Source: Dryocosmus kuriphilus
Lineage: Eukaryota > Arthropoda > Insecta > Hymenoptera > Cynipidae
Assembly: GCA_038277395.1 (NCBI GenBank)
Contig: CM076189.1
Span: 113,816,252 to 113,880,251, forward strand
Length of the DNA stretch: 64,000 bases
Direction of reading: 5' to 3'
Shown: positions 21,838 through 31,949 of the stretch, in pieces
Layout of the letters: each line of letters begins with the position of its first letter
How positions within the stretch are numbered: the first letter of the stretch is position 1
Translations under genes and position numbers: made by a program
The notes under the pieces: model-generated
Told to the model about the DNA's origin: nothing
The model's input: the letters and a program-made list of their open reading frames with translations, nothing else
Database searches by the model: none

Positions 21838-21908
21838 TTAATTAATGCTTAATTTAGGCTCTTTTAACGCAGGTTCTTCAACTGATTGTTTACCTGAGCC
21901 AGCTAGTG
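21838..21908 (-). pseudogene. paralogue of the 15-nt micro-exon, acceptor lost
   Basis: Aligned with 17159-17241, the minus strand gives a 15-nt phase-1 segment (21894-21908, L-A-G-S) followed by GTAAAC. Read-through runs 22 codons to TAA at 21838-21840: L-A-G-S-G-K-Q-S-V-E-E-P and onward. The acceptor is CTTACGG instead of an AG. The read-through frame is open and similar to its paralogue (L-A-x-x-G-K-x-x-V-x-x-P), which suggests it was coding until recently. Confidence 0.35.
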
Positions 21909-22157
21909 CCGTAAGAAGAAATATTAGAAACTTTCAGTGAAGCTAATTGCACTTTCCAACCAGTTAAATAAAAGTACCATTCGTTCTTAACACATATGCT
22001 TGCTTTCAATTATTTTCAATTTATACTAGATTCTTGTTGAATTATTGTAAATCCATATAGAAATTATTTGAATCCTTTTGCATAGTTTTAAATTTTTTGG
22101 AATGCTTGATATAGCTGTAAATCTTTAAATATTTTAGATTTTATTATAAGTAACTTC

Positions 22158-22300
22158 TTAGTTTCCTATAGGAGCACTCGGTGGAGAATACTGTGGAAGA
22201 GGATATTGAACTGGTTTTTTACCTGGGTCTACTGAAGAAGATGACATAAGTTCTTGGAAACTCTCGACTTTTGTAGGCGGTGGCTTTGGCACATTTGGTG
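22158..22300 (-). CDS. 78-nt phase-1 exon (22223-22300), Pro-rich
   Basis: TTATATTTCATCTTACAG is a near-ideal acceptor. The exon opens at codon position 2, reads P-N-V-P-K-P-P-P-T-K-V-E-S-F-Q-E-L-M then S-S-S-S-V-D-P, and ends CCCAG/GTAAAA at codon position 1 (78 nt). Without splicing, the frame continues 21 codons (G-K-K-P-V-Q-Y-P-L-P-Q-Y and so on) to TAA at 22158-22160, which also looks protein-like. It may therefore be internal or terminal, or both by alternative processing. It is proposed as part of the gene whose signal exon is at 38393-38456. No domain is recognised; the composition suggests a disordered secreted peptide. Confidence 0.5.
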
Positions 22301-25150
22301 CTGTAAGATGAAATATAAGAAATCTGCAGCGTTTCTAATTGCACTCTTCAACCAGTTAAGAAATGTACCATATGTTCGTAAAACATACGTTTGCTTTCGA
22401 TTTATTATTATTATTTATGTCACGGAAATGTATATCCCTATTTGATGACAGTTTGGGTGAAAAACTTTTGGCTTTCGGACTAATATTTACTGAGTCTTCA
22501 TATAAATTTTTTCATAATTAATAATGAAAAAGGATTGTCCACAACAATTGAAAATATTTTCAACTGGAGCTAACGGAAGGTAAAGAAAAATAAATCTCGA
22601 AGGTACGAATGACAAATTCGGAAATATCCGAAATTAAAATTTGCCGAGCCATTAAAGCGAACACAATAAAATTTACTAATTTAAGAATTTAGAGCAAATA
22701 ACTCTTTTGTTCATTTACTAATTCGTTTATCTTAATAATTCGGCAAATTTTATTTATCGATAACTAAAAGCTTGTTATTTTAAGCTTGTTAAACTATATA
22801 ATTCATTAATCTGTAATTTCGACAATCCCCTCTTTGTTAACTTATATATTCGGTAGTAATTTTTTTGTTATTATTCATCAGCACAAAAACAATGTTTATT
22901 ATTGATTACTAAATGATTAACTTCTTATTGTTCTCAATTTTAATTCCAGAAACTTTAAATTTAAACTATTTTTAAACTTCGTAAATTTTATATAACGGGA
23001 ATTTAAGAATTTGGGGGAAATGGCTAATTTGTGAATTTCCTAATTCCTTATTTTTATTATATGAGAAAATTAACAAATTTAGAAGCCTTAACTTCGAATA
23101 CCTTTAAATTCGTTATTTTTATAAAAGGGCATTTTTATTTTTCGTTTCAGAAAAGCTTATTATTTTAAATTTCGTAAATTTTATGATTAGTTAATTCGTA
23201 TTTTCGAGTTCCCTTTTCTGTTGACTTTTATATTCGGTATTTATTTTTGCGCTATTTCTCATTAATTTCTGAGATACTTATTATTGGTTACTAAATAACT
23301 AAATATTTATTTTCAGCAATTTAATGTCAGGAATTTTGAATTTCGAGAATTTAAAAATTAGTAGGAAGTAACTAACTTGTTAATATTCTAATTCCTTAAT
23401 TTTATGATATAATTCGTGAATGTAATAATTCCACAATTCTCAACTTAGAGAATGAAACATATACAGGAAAATAATAATTCGTTAATTTTCTCATTTGTTA
23501 AATGTATAGATCGTAAAAATAAACCGGCAGACTTTAATTTCGGATATGTGTAAATTCTTTGTTTGTATGTTTGGGGATTTTTATTTTTCGATTACAAAAG
23601 CTTGTTCTTCTAAACTTCCTAAATTTTATAGTCCGTTAATTTTGTATTTTTGATACTAAATGATATTTATTGTTGATAATTAAATAATTCAATATTTATT
23701 TTCAGCTTTTTCAATTATAGTAAATACAGTTCGTAAATATAGTATACCGGAAAACTTAATTTCGAATATTTTTTAATTCGGTTTTGTATAATTGGGGATT
23801 TTTATTTTTCTAAATATAAAAGTTGGTTGTTTTAATATTCCTAAATTTTATAACACGTTAGCTTTTGTCTTCGGCAATTTTTATTTCTGTTAATTCTTAT
23901 ATTCGGTATTTATTGTTTCGCTATTTTTCATTAATCACTAAAAAGTATTTATTATTGAGTATTAAATATTTAAATGTCTATTTTCAGCAATTTTTATTTC
24001 AGCATTTTCAAATTTGGGAATCTAAGAATAGCAGGAAATGGCTAGTGGATTAAATTTATTATACAATCCTTATATATAATAATTCTACAATTTCAAATTT
24101 CGGGAAATAAAAAAACTTATAGGAAAATAATAATTCTTTAATTTCCTAATTTGTTAATTGTACTGTTCGTAAATATAATAAATCGGCAAACTTTAGTTTC
24201 CGATAACTTCAAATTATTTATTTGTATACTTGGGGATTTTTAGTTTTCGACAATAAAAGCTTGTTATTTTAAATTTTGTAAATTTTATAATTCGTTAGTT
24301 TGTACTTTCGGCAATTTCCTTTCTTGCTGATTTTTATATTCGTTATTTTTTCCCGTCGTTTTTCATCAGACTCTGAATAATATTTGTAATTGATTCCTAA
24401 AGACTTGAATGTTTTTTTTTTTTTTTGGCATTTTTAATTTCAGAAACCTTTTCTTTCGAAAATTTCAAATTTCAGGAATTTAAAAATTTGAAGGAAATGG
24501 CTAATTCATTAATCTTCTAATTTGTTCATTTTACTATATAATCAGTAAATTTGATAAATGGAAAAAATTTAATTTCGCATTATTTAAAATATGTTATTTG
24601 TATAATTGCGAATCTTTACTTTTTTATAATAAAAGCCTGTTATTTCAAACACCGTAAATTTTAAGCTAATTTTGTATTTTCGAATCTAGGGAATATTTAC
24701 TACTCATTATTAATTAATTAAGTATTTGCTTTCAACAATTTTGATTTCAGAAGCTTTAGATTTGAGCAATTTTAAATTACGATAATTTAAGAATTAGGAG
24801 GATATGGCAAGTCCTTAATTTTCTAATTCGTCAATTTTATTATATAAATCGTAAATTTAATAATTCGACCATTTTAATATTTTGCGAATTTAAAAAAATT
24901 ATGTGAAGATAGTAATTTGTTAAATTTATTATTTTCAATTGTATAGGTCATATATTTAATACATCCATAAATTTTAACTTTGGATATTTTTAAATTCGTT
25001 ATTTGTATAACTAAGTATTTATATTTTTTGGTAACAAAAGCTTGGTATTTTAAATTTCGTAAATTTTATAATACGTCAATTTGAATTTTGTCAATTTTCT
25101 TTTTCTTAGCTTCTGTATGCGGTACTTATTTTTTCGTTATTTACATTTAT

Positions 25151-25789
25151 TAATAATTTCCGAAACTTTTTCCACATTATTTTTGGTTTTATTTTTAAAT
25201 ATGAGGCAAAAAATATCGATTTCAAGATAGACTTGGTCACGGGACCAAACATTTACGTGGCCTTAAGCTCTGTATATATAGTCTGAATACCTCTGAAACG
25301 TTTTAATATTCGATGCATTAAAGGGGTTCGAGAAGCTAAACAAAAACGTGTGGAATTTAAAGGAGTTTCAACGAATTTCAAAAGCTTTCAGGAATTTACT
25401 GATTTCCAAGAAATTCAAGGAATTATAAGAAATTTGAAAAATTTCAAGAAATTAAAAAAATTTCATGGAATTTCAACTGACTCGCAGAATTTCAATCTTT
25501 TCAAGGAATTTAAAAGAATTCGAAGAATTTTAAGGAATTTCAAGGAACTGAAGCAATTTAATTTAATTCAAAGTTTTTAAAGAGTTTTCGAGGAATTTTA
25601 AAAGGATTCTAAGTATTTAAAGGAATTTCAAATAATTCAAAACATTTCAAGAGTGAAATTCACCCAAGCTCCATAAAAGTGATAAGATGCTTCAACAGTG
25701 AGTTATAAAAATCTGAAAAGAATATCTAGGTATTGTTTATGTATCGCGTAAAAAGGCTTCGTAGTGCTCCTATGCAAAATTAATTGCTT
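25151..25789. other. GGAATTTCAA tract and candidate micro-exon
   Basis: From about 25340 to 25660 the DNA is a degenerate AAGGAATTTCAA repeat. Before it, on the minus strand, CGTTTCAG leads into 36 nt (25257-25292) that open at codon position 2 (V-F-R-L-Y-I-Q-S-L-R-P) and end CCAC/GTAAAT at position 1. This is again a multiple of three with both introns in phase 1. The polypyrimidine tract is poor, so this exon is the weakest of the set. The remainder shows nothing recognisable. Confidence 0.3.
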
Positions 25790-26191
25790 AAATGTTATAA
25801 AACATCGGCAATTTTCAGTAGCGACTCGACCGTCGACGAGCCCAGACGTGTTTGCAAGTGTACCCGGGTGTCGGTGTTAACGATAGTGTTTACCTTATCA
25901 CGCGTGTTCCGTTCTCATACAGTGAATAGTTCAGTGATTGTTCATCGTGAAATTGTGGAGGAAATGCGCATCCCTGTCCACCGTCCAAAACCATGACGAC
26001 GCCGACAATATTGAACCCCATAGTTCAATAGATTCAACAATGACGATTGACAAAAGCATGCATGGCTCTACAATAAACAGTTTTGTTGACGTAGCTGAAC
26101 GCCCTTCATTACACGAGAAAGACCAGACTATTGATATTGACTCTATACAAGGTATTCCCCTAATACCCGGGAAGAACCCGTCACCGAGGAG

Positions 26192-26515
26192 TTGATCGAA
26201 TTTGTCAAACCTTCAATTCCCAAACCACTCCACGCTGCCAGTATCCCAACCTTTACGGACCTACTGATGCGGGCAAGTCAGATGTGGGCTGACGAAACCG
26301 AAGCATCATCAACCAATTCACGCAACGTCATACGAGCCAAAACGAAGCCCACGCCCAACTCAACTAATCTAGACCAACCCGGAACATTACGCCCGAACCC
26401 ACCTAGATGCCACTACTGCCCGAGCTACAATCACCATCCTTACCTTCGAAAAACTTGCGCCAGGGTGCGGAAACGAACGCACCCGCGGCCACAACCAGCT
26501 CAAATCCAAATATAG
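26192..26515 (+). pseudogene. gypsy gag C-terminal fragment with zinc-knuckle remnant
   Basis: The frame ends with P-P-R-C-H-Y-C-P-S-Y-N-H-H-P-Y-L-R-K-T-C. The Cys-x2-Cys-x4-His part of a CCHC knuckle is kept, but the spacing to the last Cys is two residues too long. Upstream frames (25938-26195) may be gag but show no motif. A stop closes the frame before the protease. Confidence 0.55.
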
Positions 26516-26544
26516 CTGCACCCCGACCTTAAACACGGTCAGAA

Positions 26545-26905
26545 CCTCCAGAGGAAACCTCCTATACCTGTGTGCATTCCTAAGGAAGAAAGAAGTTTAC
26601 ACCTTCGCGGATTCGGGAGCCGCCGGGAGTGCAGTCAAAACCGACATATTCAGCACCGTACAACCTACCAACTTACTGCCTGGCTCACCAGAAGCAGAAA
26701 TCTAGGGCCGCAGTCACATGCTACACCGTCGGGGCATGGTTGGCCTGGATGTGGTGCTGAACGGAATCTCTTGCCTAGGACTGTTTCATGTCACTGAGGA
26801 TCTTCGAGGCGAAGTAATACTGGCGCGGGACTGGATGAAACAACATGGCGTGACCGTGGGCAAGTTATCCGATTGCCTTTACATCGGACTCACGGAGCGA
26901 CACTG
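26545..26905 (+). pseudogene. gypsy aspartic protease fragment
   Basis: The piece from about 26600 reads F-A-D-S-G-A-A-G-S-A-V-K, an active-site D-S-G-A motif. It ends in G-E-V-I-L-A-R-D-W-M-K-Q-H-G (26810-26860), matching the usual ILG-x-D-W-L-x-x-H-G end of retroelement proteases. A TAG after S-P-E-A-E-I breaks the frame in the middle. Confidence 0.7.
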
Positions 26906-27059
26906 AATTTTCTCGTTACCCGGGGAACAGACACCTATCCATAGTACTTCCTTGAGCAATAATGAACAACTACCCATTCCAGGATTTTCTGTCCACGATT
27001 CGGTATCTCTCTGGAAAATCGTCGACGCCACCAGCGCATATTCGACCTAGGGGGGAGAA

Positions 27060-27830
27060 TGCAGCCCGATTTCGCCGTCAAACATGAAATACACCTATCG
27101 CAGAACAGCTCTTTCGGATACCCCCACGAGGATATTCGGACGCAAACAAGAGTCTTGGATACCGACTTTCCAGAGATGATGACGAACTGGATCATCGCGC
27201 CAGTATTTTTCCCTTAAAACTAGCCGGCCCTGATCCAGAACAAGAAGGACGGTTCCAAACTTCTCTGTATAGATTTTCGAGGAATCAACGACTTACTGCC
27301 GATTCAGCCCAACCGATTCCAGTCATCCACGAAACACTGAATAATCTAGGACAGGCACGAACCTTCTCAACTATTGATCTAAAAAGCGGATACTGGCAAA
27401 TATCCCTTCATCCCTATTCTGGGAAGTACACGGTATTCACGATTCCGGGCTGGCCTCAAGACTAGGTCCGGGTCCTCCCTTTTGGGGTGAAGAACATACA
27501 AGGTACCTTCCAGAACTTGATGCACGAAGTTTTGGGCTTTACTGGAGAAAGTTCGCTATAGCCTACATGGATGATATAATCACCTACTCCAACGAAACCC
27601 AGACACACCTTCTAGATATGGCCCTCGTCTTTGATAAATTGGATTTTTACGGACTCAGCTGCAATCCAAAGAAGTTCCACTTCGAAGGAACGAGCTTGGA
27701 CTACTTGGGACATATCGTCACGTCGGACGCCATCCACGCCCAACCAGAACACGTGCAGGCCATCCTAGAGGAAAAACCATGCCACACTAGAAAGCAGTTG
27801 AGAAGTTTTGTGGGTACATGCAGGTAGCTC
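27060..27830 (+). pseudogene. gypsy reverse transcriptase, frameshifted
   Basis: Recognisable RT blocks are T-F-S-T-I-D-L-K-S-G-Y-W-Q-I (about 27360-27400), V-L-P-F-G-V-K-N (27475-27495), A-Y-M-D-D-I-I-T-Y-S (27560-27590, the catalytic YMDD box intact) and L-D-Y-L-G-H-I-V-T (27700-27725). Stops occur after G-W-P-Q-D and near 27560, and the frame changes several times. Confidence 0.85.
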
Positions 27831-27949
27831 TGAGAATATGTCCCACATTTCGCCGAAGTTTCTGCCTCGCACAAGAATTTATTGAACACAAACCTCACCT
27901 ACTAGTGGACCCTAGCAGCCCATACTGCATTCGCGCCGTCTAAAAATAA

Positions 27950-28330
27950 TATGGAAACCACCCAAACTGGAAATCGGCCCGATCCCAACTTCCACTAAAA
28001 CATGCAGATCGATGCCAGCTATCGTGGAATGTGAGCTATTCTTTACAAGACTGACGAGGAGGGACGGCGACGTATCATCACATACTCCAGCGCAAAATTT
28101 AAACCCGCATGGAAACGATAACAATGCAATGACCAGGAGTGCGTTGCCATCGTCTGGGCCATCAGAAGATACCACCGATACCTCGAGGACAGTCACTTTA
28201 TCCTCAGGACTGACAGCAAAGCCCTAACGTAGCTGGACAAAATGACGGATGCAAAAAGAAGTCGATGCAGTTGGCCAGTTACGTCAGCCACTTTAAGTTA
28301 AACGTCGAACATTGCCCGGGATAGGACAAT
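27950..28330 (+). pseudogene. gypsy RNase H remnant
   Basis: The frame around 27995-28240 reads I-D-A-S-Y-R-G, then I-I-T-Y-S-S-A-K-F, E-C-V-A-I-V-W-A-I-R-R-Y, and F-I-L-R-T-D-S-K-A-L-T, the standard gypsy RNase H series. Stops interrupt it after R-G-M and after A-L-T. Confidence 0.75.
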
Positions 28331-28689
28331 GAACTCGCCGACGCATTGTCACGCAATGCAGATACGGATGCACCCTTTCCTGGAAACCCGTTCTGTAGAC
28401 AATCCTGCCCCCACTACACGAACGAGACTAAGACACCAAGAATTCCGTCCCGCCACACATTAACGCCATAAGGGGGCCGCTACGTTTTTAACGAAGCTTC
28501 CGAAGCACAGTAATTTGACCCGGCAGCCAACCGCGAATTCAAAAGGTGGGACGAACCGCGAGGATAGCCGAGGAGAAACGCTTGCAAAGAACGCTATGTA
28601 CAGGAACATGGTCTGGACTATCTCAGGTTCTGGGAACGTCATCCTGACGACCGGGGTTGGACACTCCGTGTCCATAGCGAATCCATCGA

Positions 28690-29600
28690 GCAAGTCCTAT
28701 GAAAGCACCGCGAATCACAACCCGCGGGGCACCCGGGAATGGACGAGATACTCAGGGACATTCAAACACAATATTATTGGCCAGGTATGCGCCGCGATGC
28801 GCAAAGGTACGTGAAACGTTGCCACTTGTGCATATACGCAAAGGCGATGCGCTCAACGGGGCAGGACCACCTGAAACAATGAAAACCGAAGAACCCATTG
28901 GACACGATAGCATTGGACCTGATTGGACCGTATCCGACTATGGCCACGGGCAAGAAGTTCATCCTCGTAGTCACTGACCTTTTTTCACGCTGGACCGAAG
29001 AATTTCCCCTACGGTCCTCGAAGGCCCCAGTTCTTACCGCTCTGACGGAAAGAGAAGCTTTTTCTCGTTGGAAAAATCTCAGGCAAATTCTGAGCGACAA
29101 CGGTCGTGTGTTCGTCAGCCGGCAATGAAGCGATATCTGCCAAAGATGAGAGACAACCGCAAATGTGATCGATTCTTGACAGAGATCGTTTTCGGCATGC
29201 GTCGTCGACGAAATGCAGCTATCGGCCAGACACCCAGTTACCTTTTACTCGGTAGAACATTACGGCGATCAGGGGATTGGGTTACGATGACGCCTCCCGA
29301 ACCCCACATACGGAACACCCGTAAAGGGAAGAAAAAGCACGAGCCAACCAAAGACAGTACCAGTGATTGTATGCTGGGCAACCCGAGAACACCTGACATT
29401 ACCAGCTTTGTGACCAGGTATTCGTAAACACCCAACCCTTATCGAAGAAGGACGAAAATTTTAACCAGGGATTTTGCTCCGAAAAGGACAGGACCCTGGA
29501 CCATCTACTACCGGATAGCGGGAGACGTCTACTGGGTACAGGTCAGCGGCGTCCGAACCCAAGTGCACGGAAGATAACTCCTCCAAGGGACGGCCAACCA
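28690..29600 (+). pseudogene. gypsy integrase remnant and C-terminal tail
   Basis: Q-Y-Y-W-P-G-M-R-R-D-A and C-H-L-C-I-Y-A-K-A (28770-28840) mark the zinc-binding end. D-L-I-G-P-Y-P then L-V-V-T-D-L-F-S-R-W (28910-28995) and L-S-D-N-G (29090-29100) mark the catalytic core. After 29125 about a third of the core is missing, including the last acidic residue. The sequence resumes with F-G-M-R-R-R-R-N-A-A and Q-T-P-S-Y-L-L-L-G-R and a GPY/F-like tail near 29480. Confidence 0.75.
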
Positions 29601-29645
29601 CACTTCAGCTCAGGAAGAGCCACTACAAACAAACCCATTCTCTTC

Positions 29646-31416
29646 TCAGGAGAGGAGCATTATGTGTAACCAACATCCAATCCCTTCCATGGAGGGGAGT
29701 CTTGCGAACAACCGACTTTGTAATTGCAGCTGGTTATTGCCTTCTGTACCGCAAAACGATCCAACCACCCTGACCTACTGCTGCAATGAGGGGTCTGTCA
29801 ACAACACTTATAGCCCCAGGAGGCACTAAAAGTAAGTCGAGGAGTGACGCTGTACTATCAAGAGTCCCGTCCTTACGCGCCTCTTCGATAAAGCCCTTTA
29901 GGATCTTAGGGTAAAGTCAGGAATTTCCAACTTCAAGACCAGCAACGAGACGGTGTTAAACCCGCACACATCTTTGAGTGGCCAAGTCAGGGGACGCGTC
30001 CGAAGAAACCCACGTCAAGTTTCGCGATGGCGCACAGCCGCGCACACCTATCTTGGGCAAGAAGTTCAGCGGACCTAATCTCGTGTACGTATTCGAACTA
30101 GACCTAATAATTTGATTCCTACCTTTACTTTCCCTCTATGAATTTTTGCCCTCTTCCTTTTGTAATATTGCAAAGCCAACCAAGGTGGTCCTGGTGTGTG
30201 GAATGTCTATTCCGGGGAGGGGTGGTGTTGATATACTCCTCAAGCGCAAAAATTGTGAACCTATTAGTTCATGACGACCTTGTACGCACATTGGCCCCAG
30301 TACAAACGACACCAACTCGCGCGTCAAAAATGCTTTTTCCCAAATTTCGACTTTTTGGACATAGGAAACTTGCGGCTTTTGGGCTCAGAATATTCTCGAC
30401 TTTTTGAACTAATCTTAATTTCGACTGATACGAATCTAGATTATTCTCAGTTAAATAAATTTTACTAATCTCGCCTTTTTGGATCACGAAAGAACCGACA
30501 ACCCGTTCGTCGTTCAAGAAAAACGACTTGCCACAATTAGACCCATCACCCGTTTATATATTTTCCCCTTTAGAAAAGCATTAGCGAATGAGTTCGGCGT
30601 CATTTCTACCTCTCCGGTTATCTTAGTCTTTACTTTTTCACCCACAGTGTTATAATTATTATCACCATATACATTATAGTATACAAGCATATTACATACA
30701 TTACTGTATATCCTTATTAGGCTCTAAGAATATTTTCTATGTATACTCAGCGCGCCGTTAGGAGTTGTCGGGACGCGAAGACGCGAGCGCGTATTCAAGT
30801 CCACGCTTGGAGGTGAAATAACCTCATTGGTCCAAGGTGGCGTGGAAGGGATACCCGCTCTCGGACTTCCACTTCTATCCACTGAGGGACCAATTAGAGA
30901 CGGCCCCCGAAGCGGCAAATTTTCATGGCGCCTGTCCCGCGTCTAAGTGCATAAAGATAGCGCGTTTGGGGCGATCAAGGGGAGCCATTATTAATGAAAA
31001 CTATTCGCTTCTACCCCGTGGCTCACTCCCCCACTTGAACGCATTACGAGGAGGGTTCGGACGTTAAAACCGACCTCTTCGACATGCCCCCCCTTGTTGA
31101 ACGCAAAACCGGAAATCAGCCGCAGTGCCTTCAATGGTCGATGCCCTCCGGGAGATATCACCAGTGAACACACTGCAGATTTTCTCGAGGCTCCCCCCCC
31201 CCCTCCCGGGCCGGCATAAGAGGACCACCTGGAGCTACCAACAGAAGATCTCCAAGAAGATACTATCCCCACAACCGGATGGGCCTCAACCCACGACAGC
31301 GACGTGCCAAGGCTCTGAATCACCAGCTCTAGCTTCAACCTGCTAAACTTCGATCCGTAGGATACCATCCATCCAGCACCGGGAGGCCACCAATTGCGGC
31401 CCTGTTTTCAACGCCA
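29646..31416. other. GC-rich block, probably further LTR-element remains
   Basis: GC content stays near that of the gypsy element and unlike the surrounding host DNA. No motif of gag, pol or env was recognised. A 12-C run lies near 31190. This is likely the 3' non-coding part or LTR of the gypsy copy, or another decayed element. Confidence 0.35.
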
Positions 31417-31803
31417 GTGGAGAAGAGGGTGAGTCCTACGATGGAAGCAGAGCAGAGCGAACCGAAGATACCCCGTAATATCGACAGCGACCTAACAGCT
31501 ACCGACTGGCGCCCTTTTGAGAAGCGGACACCGTCAGGCCCGAAACTATCCGTGCCACCTGCAACCCCGAAGCGCTACCCTCACGCAGCTGGAACTCCAG
31601 GAATGCGGGTCCTACGCTACGGGCCACCGGGACCCTTATTCCGAGTCCGCTCCGATCGGGTGTTTCCCTTACCTGTAGGAGATCCCCTACGAGCCTCCAG
31701 CAGGAACGACCGTATGCAGGCCGAGTACTTGCTCAGAGAGCGACTGCTCACTCAATCTGAGCAGCATACATTGACTCCAGCGATGGAAGTAGAGCGGGGT
31801 TAG
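31417..31803 (+). CDS. unrecognised Pro/Arg-rich ORF of 128 codons
   Basis: The frame is open for 128 codons in GC-rich DNA, rich in Pro, Arg and Leu, with no catalytic or zinc motif. Two related segments within it read Q-S-E-P-K-I-P and Q-S-E-Q-H-T-L-T-P-A-M-E-V-E. It ends 35 bp before a histone-type 3' stem-loop. It could be gag or a 3' ORF of an LTR element, or an unrelated retrogene. Not assigned. Confidence 0.3.
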   Translation: MEKRVSPTMEAEQSEPKIPRNIDSDLTATDWRPFEKRTPSGPKLSVPPATPKRYPHAAGTPGMRVLRYGPPGPLFRVRSDRVFPLPVGDPLRASSRNDRMQAEYLLRERLLTQSEQHTLTPAMEVERG

Positions 31804-31838
31804 TAGACAAGCAACCCTGAGCACCAACGAAACCGACC

Positions 31839-31854
31839 GGTCCTTTTCAGGGCC
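31839..31854 (+). promoter_or_regulatory. histone-mRNA-type 3' stem-loop
   Basis: GGTCCTTTTCAGGGCC followed by ACCAAA matches the metazoan replication-dependent histone 3' hairpin: a 6-bp stem with one G-U pair, a UUUC loop and the ACC(A) flank. It lies 35 bp after a stop codon, as in histone genes, but the upstream frame is not a histone. SLBP binding is an inference from the match. Confidence 0.5.
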
Positions 31855-31949
31855 ACCAAATGAGACGAACGATAATCTTGTTTTCCTCTCAGCAGACCAA
31901 CACAAAAAAGGGCGGACTAGCTAACTTGTTGTCAAAACATTCCAAATAG

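Larger units (their letters stand above)
16864..25150. repeat. degenerate AT-rich satellite, units of about 0.3-0.45 kb
   Basis: The order of words returns again and again: TTTTTCATTAGTCTC, ATATTTATTATTG, TAAATGATTAAATATT, TTTTCAGCAATTT, GGGAATTTAAGAATTTG, GGAAATGGCTAATTCG, AAATTTAATAATTCG, AAAGCTTGTTATTTTAAA and ATTTTATAATTCGTTAATT. The CATTAGTCTC-like start is near 16887, 19104, 21561, 22872, 23262, 23650, 23925, 24360 and 24676. Copies are strongly diverged. The array is interrupted by a mariner (18142-19085), an ORF1-only LINE (19362-21321) and two exon-bearing segments (17.15-17.65 and 21.83-22.47 kb). Confidence 0.75.
25790..29645 (+). mobile_element. decayed Ty3/gypsy LTR retrotransposon, internal region
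   Basis: A GC-richer block carries, in correct order, gag remains, protease, reverse transcriptase, RNase H and integrase, all on the + strand with many stops and frameshifts. Convincing long terminal repeats were not found; 25.70-25.95 kb could hold the remains of one. The order RT-RNase H-integrase is that of Ty3/gypsy. No envelope-like frame was recognised. Host effect: probably an intron insertion between the micro-exons at 25.3 kb and the signal exon at 38.4 kb. Confidence 0.85.

Noticed and set aside
25790..29645. Endogenous virus with envelope
   Set aside because: Only gag/pol-type domains of a Ty3/gypsy retrotransposon were found. No envelope-like signal or transmembrane frame follows the integrase.
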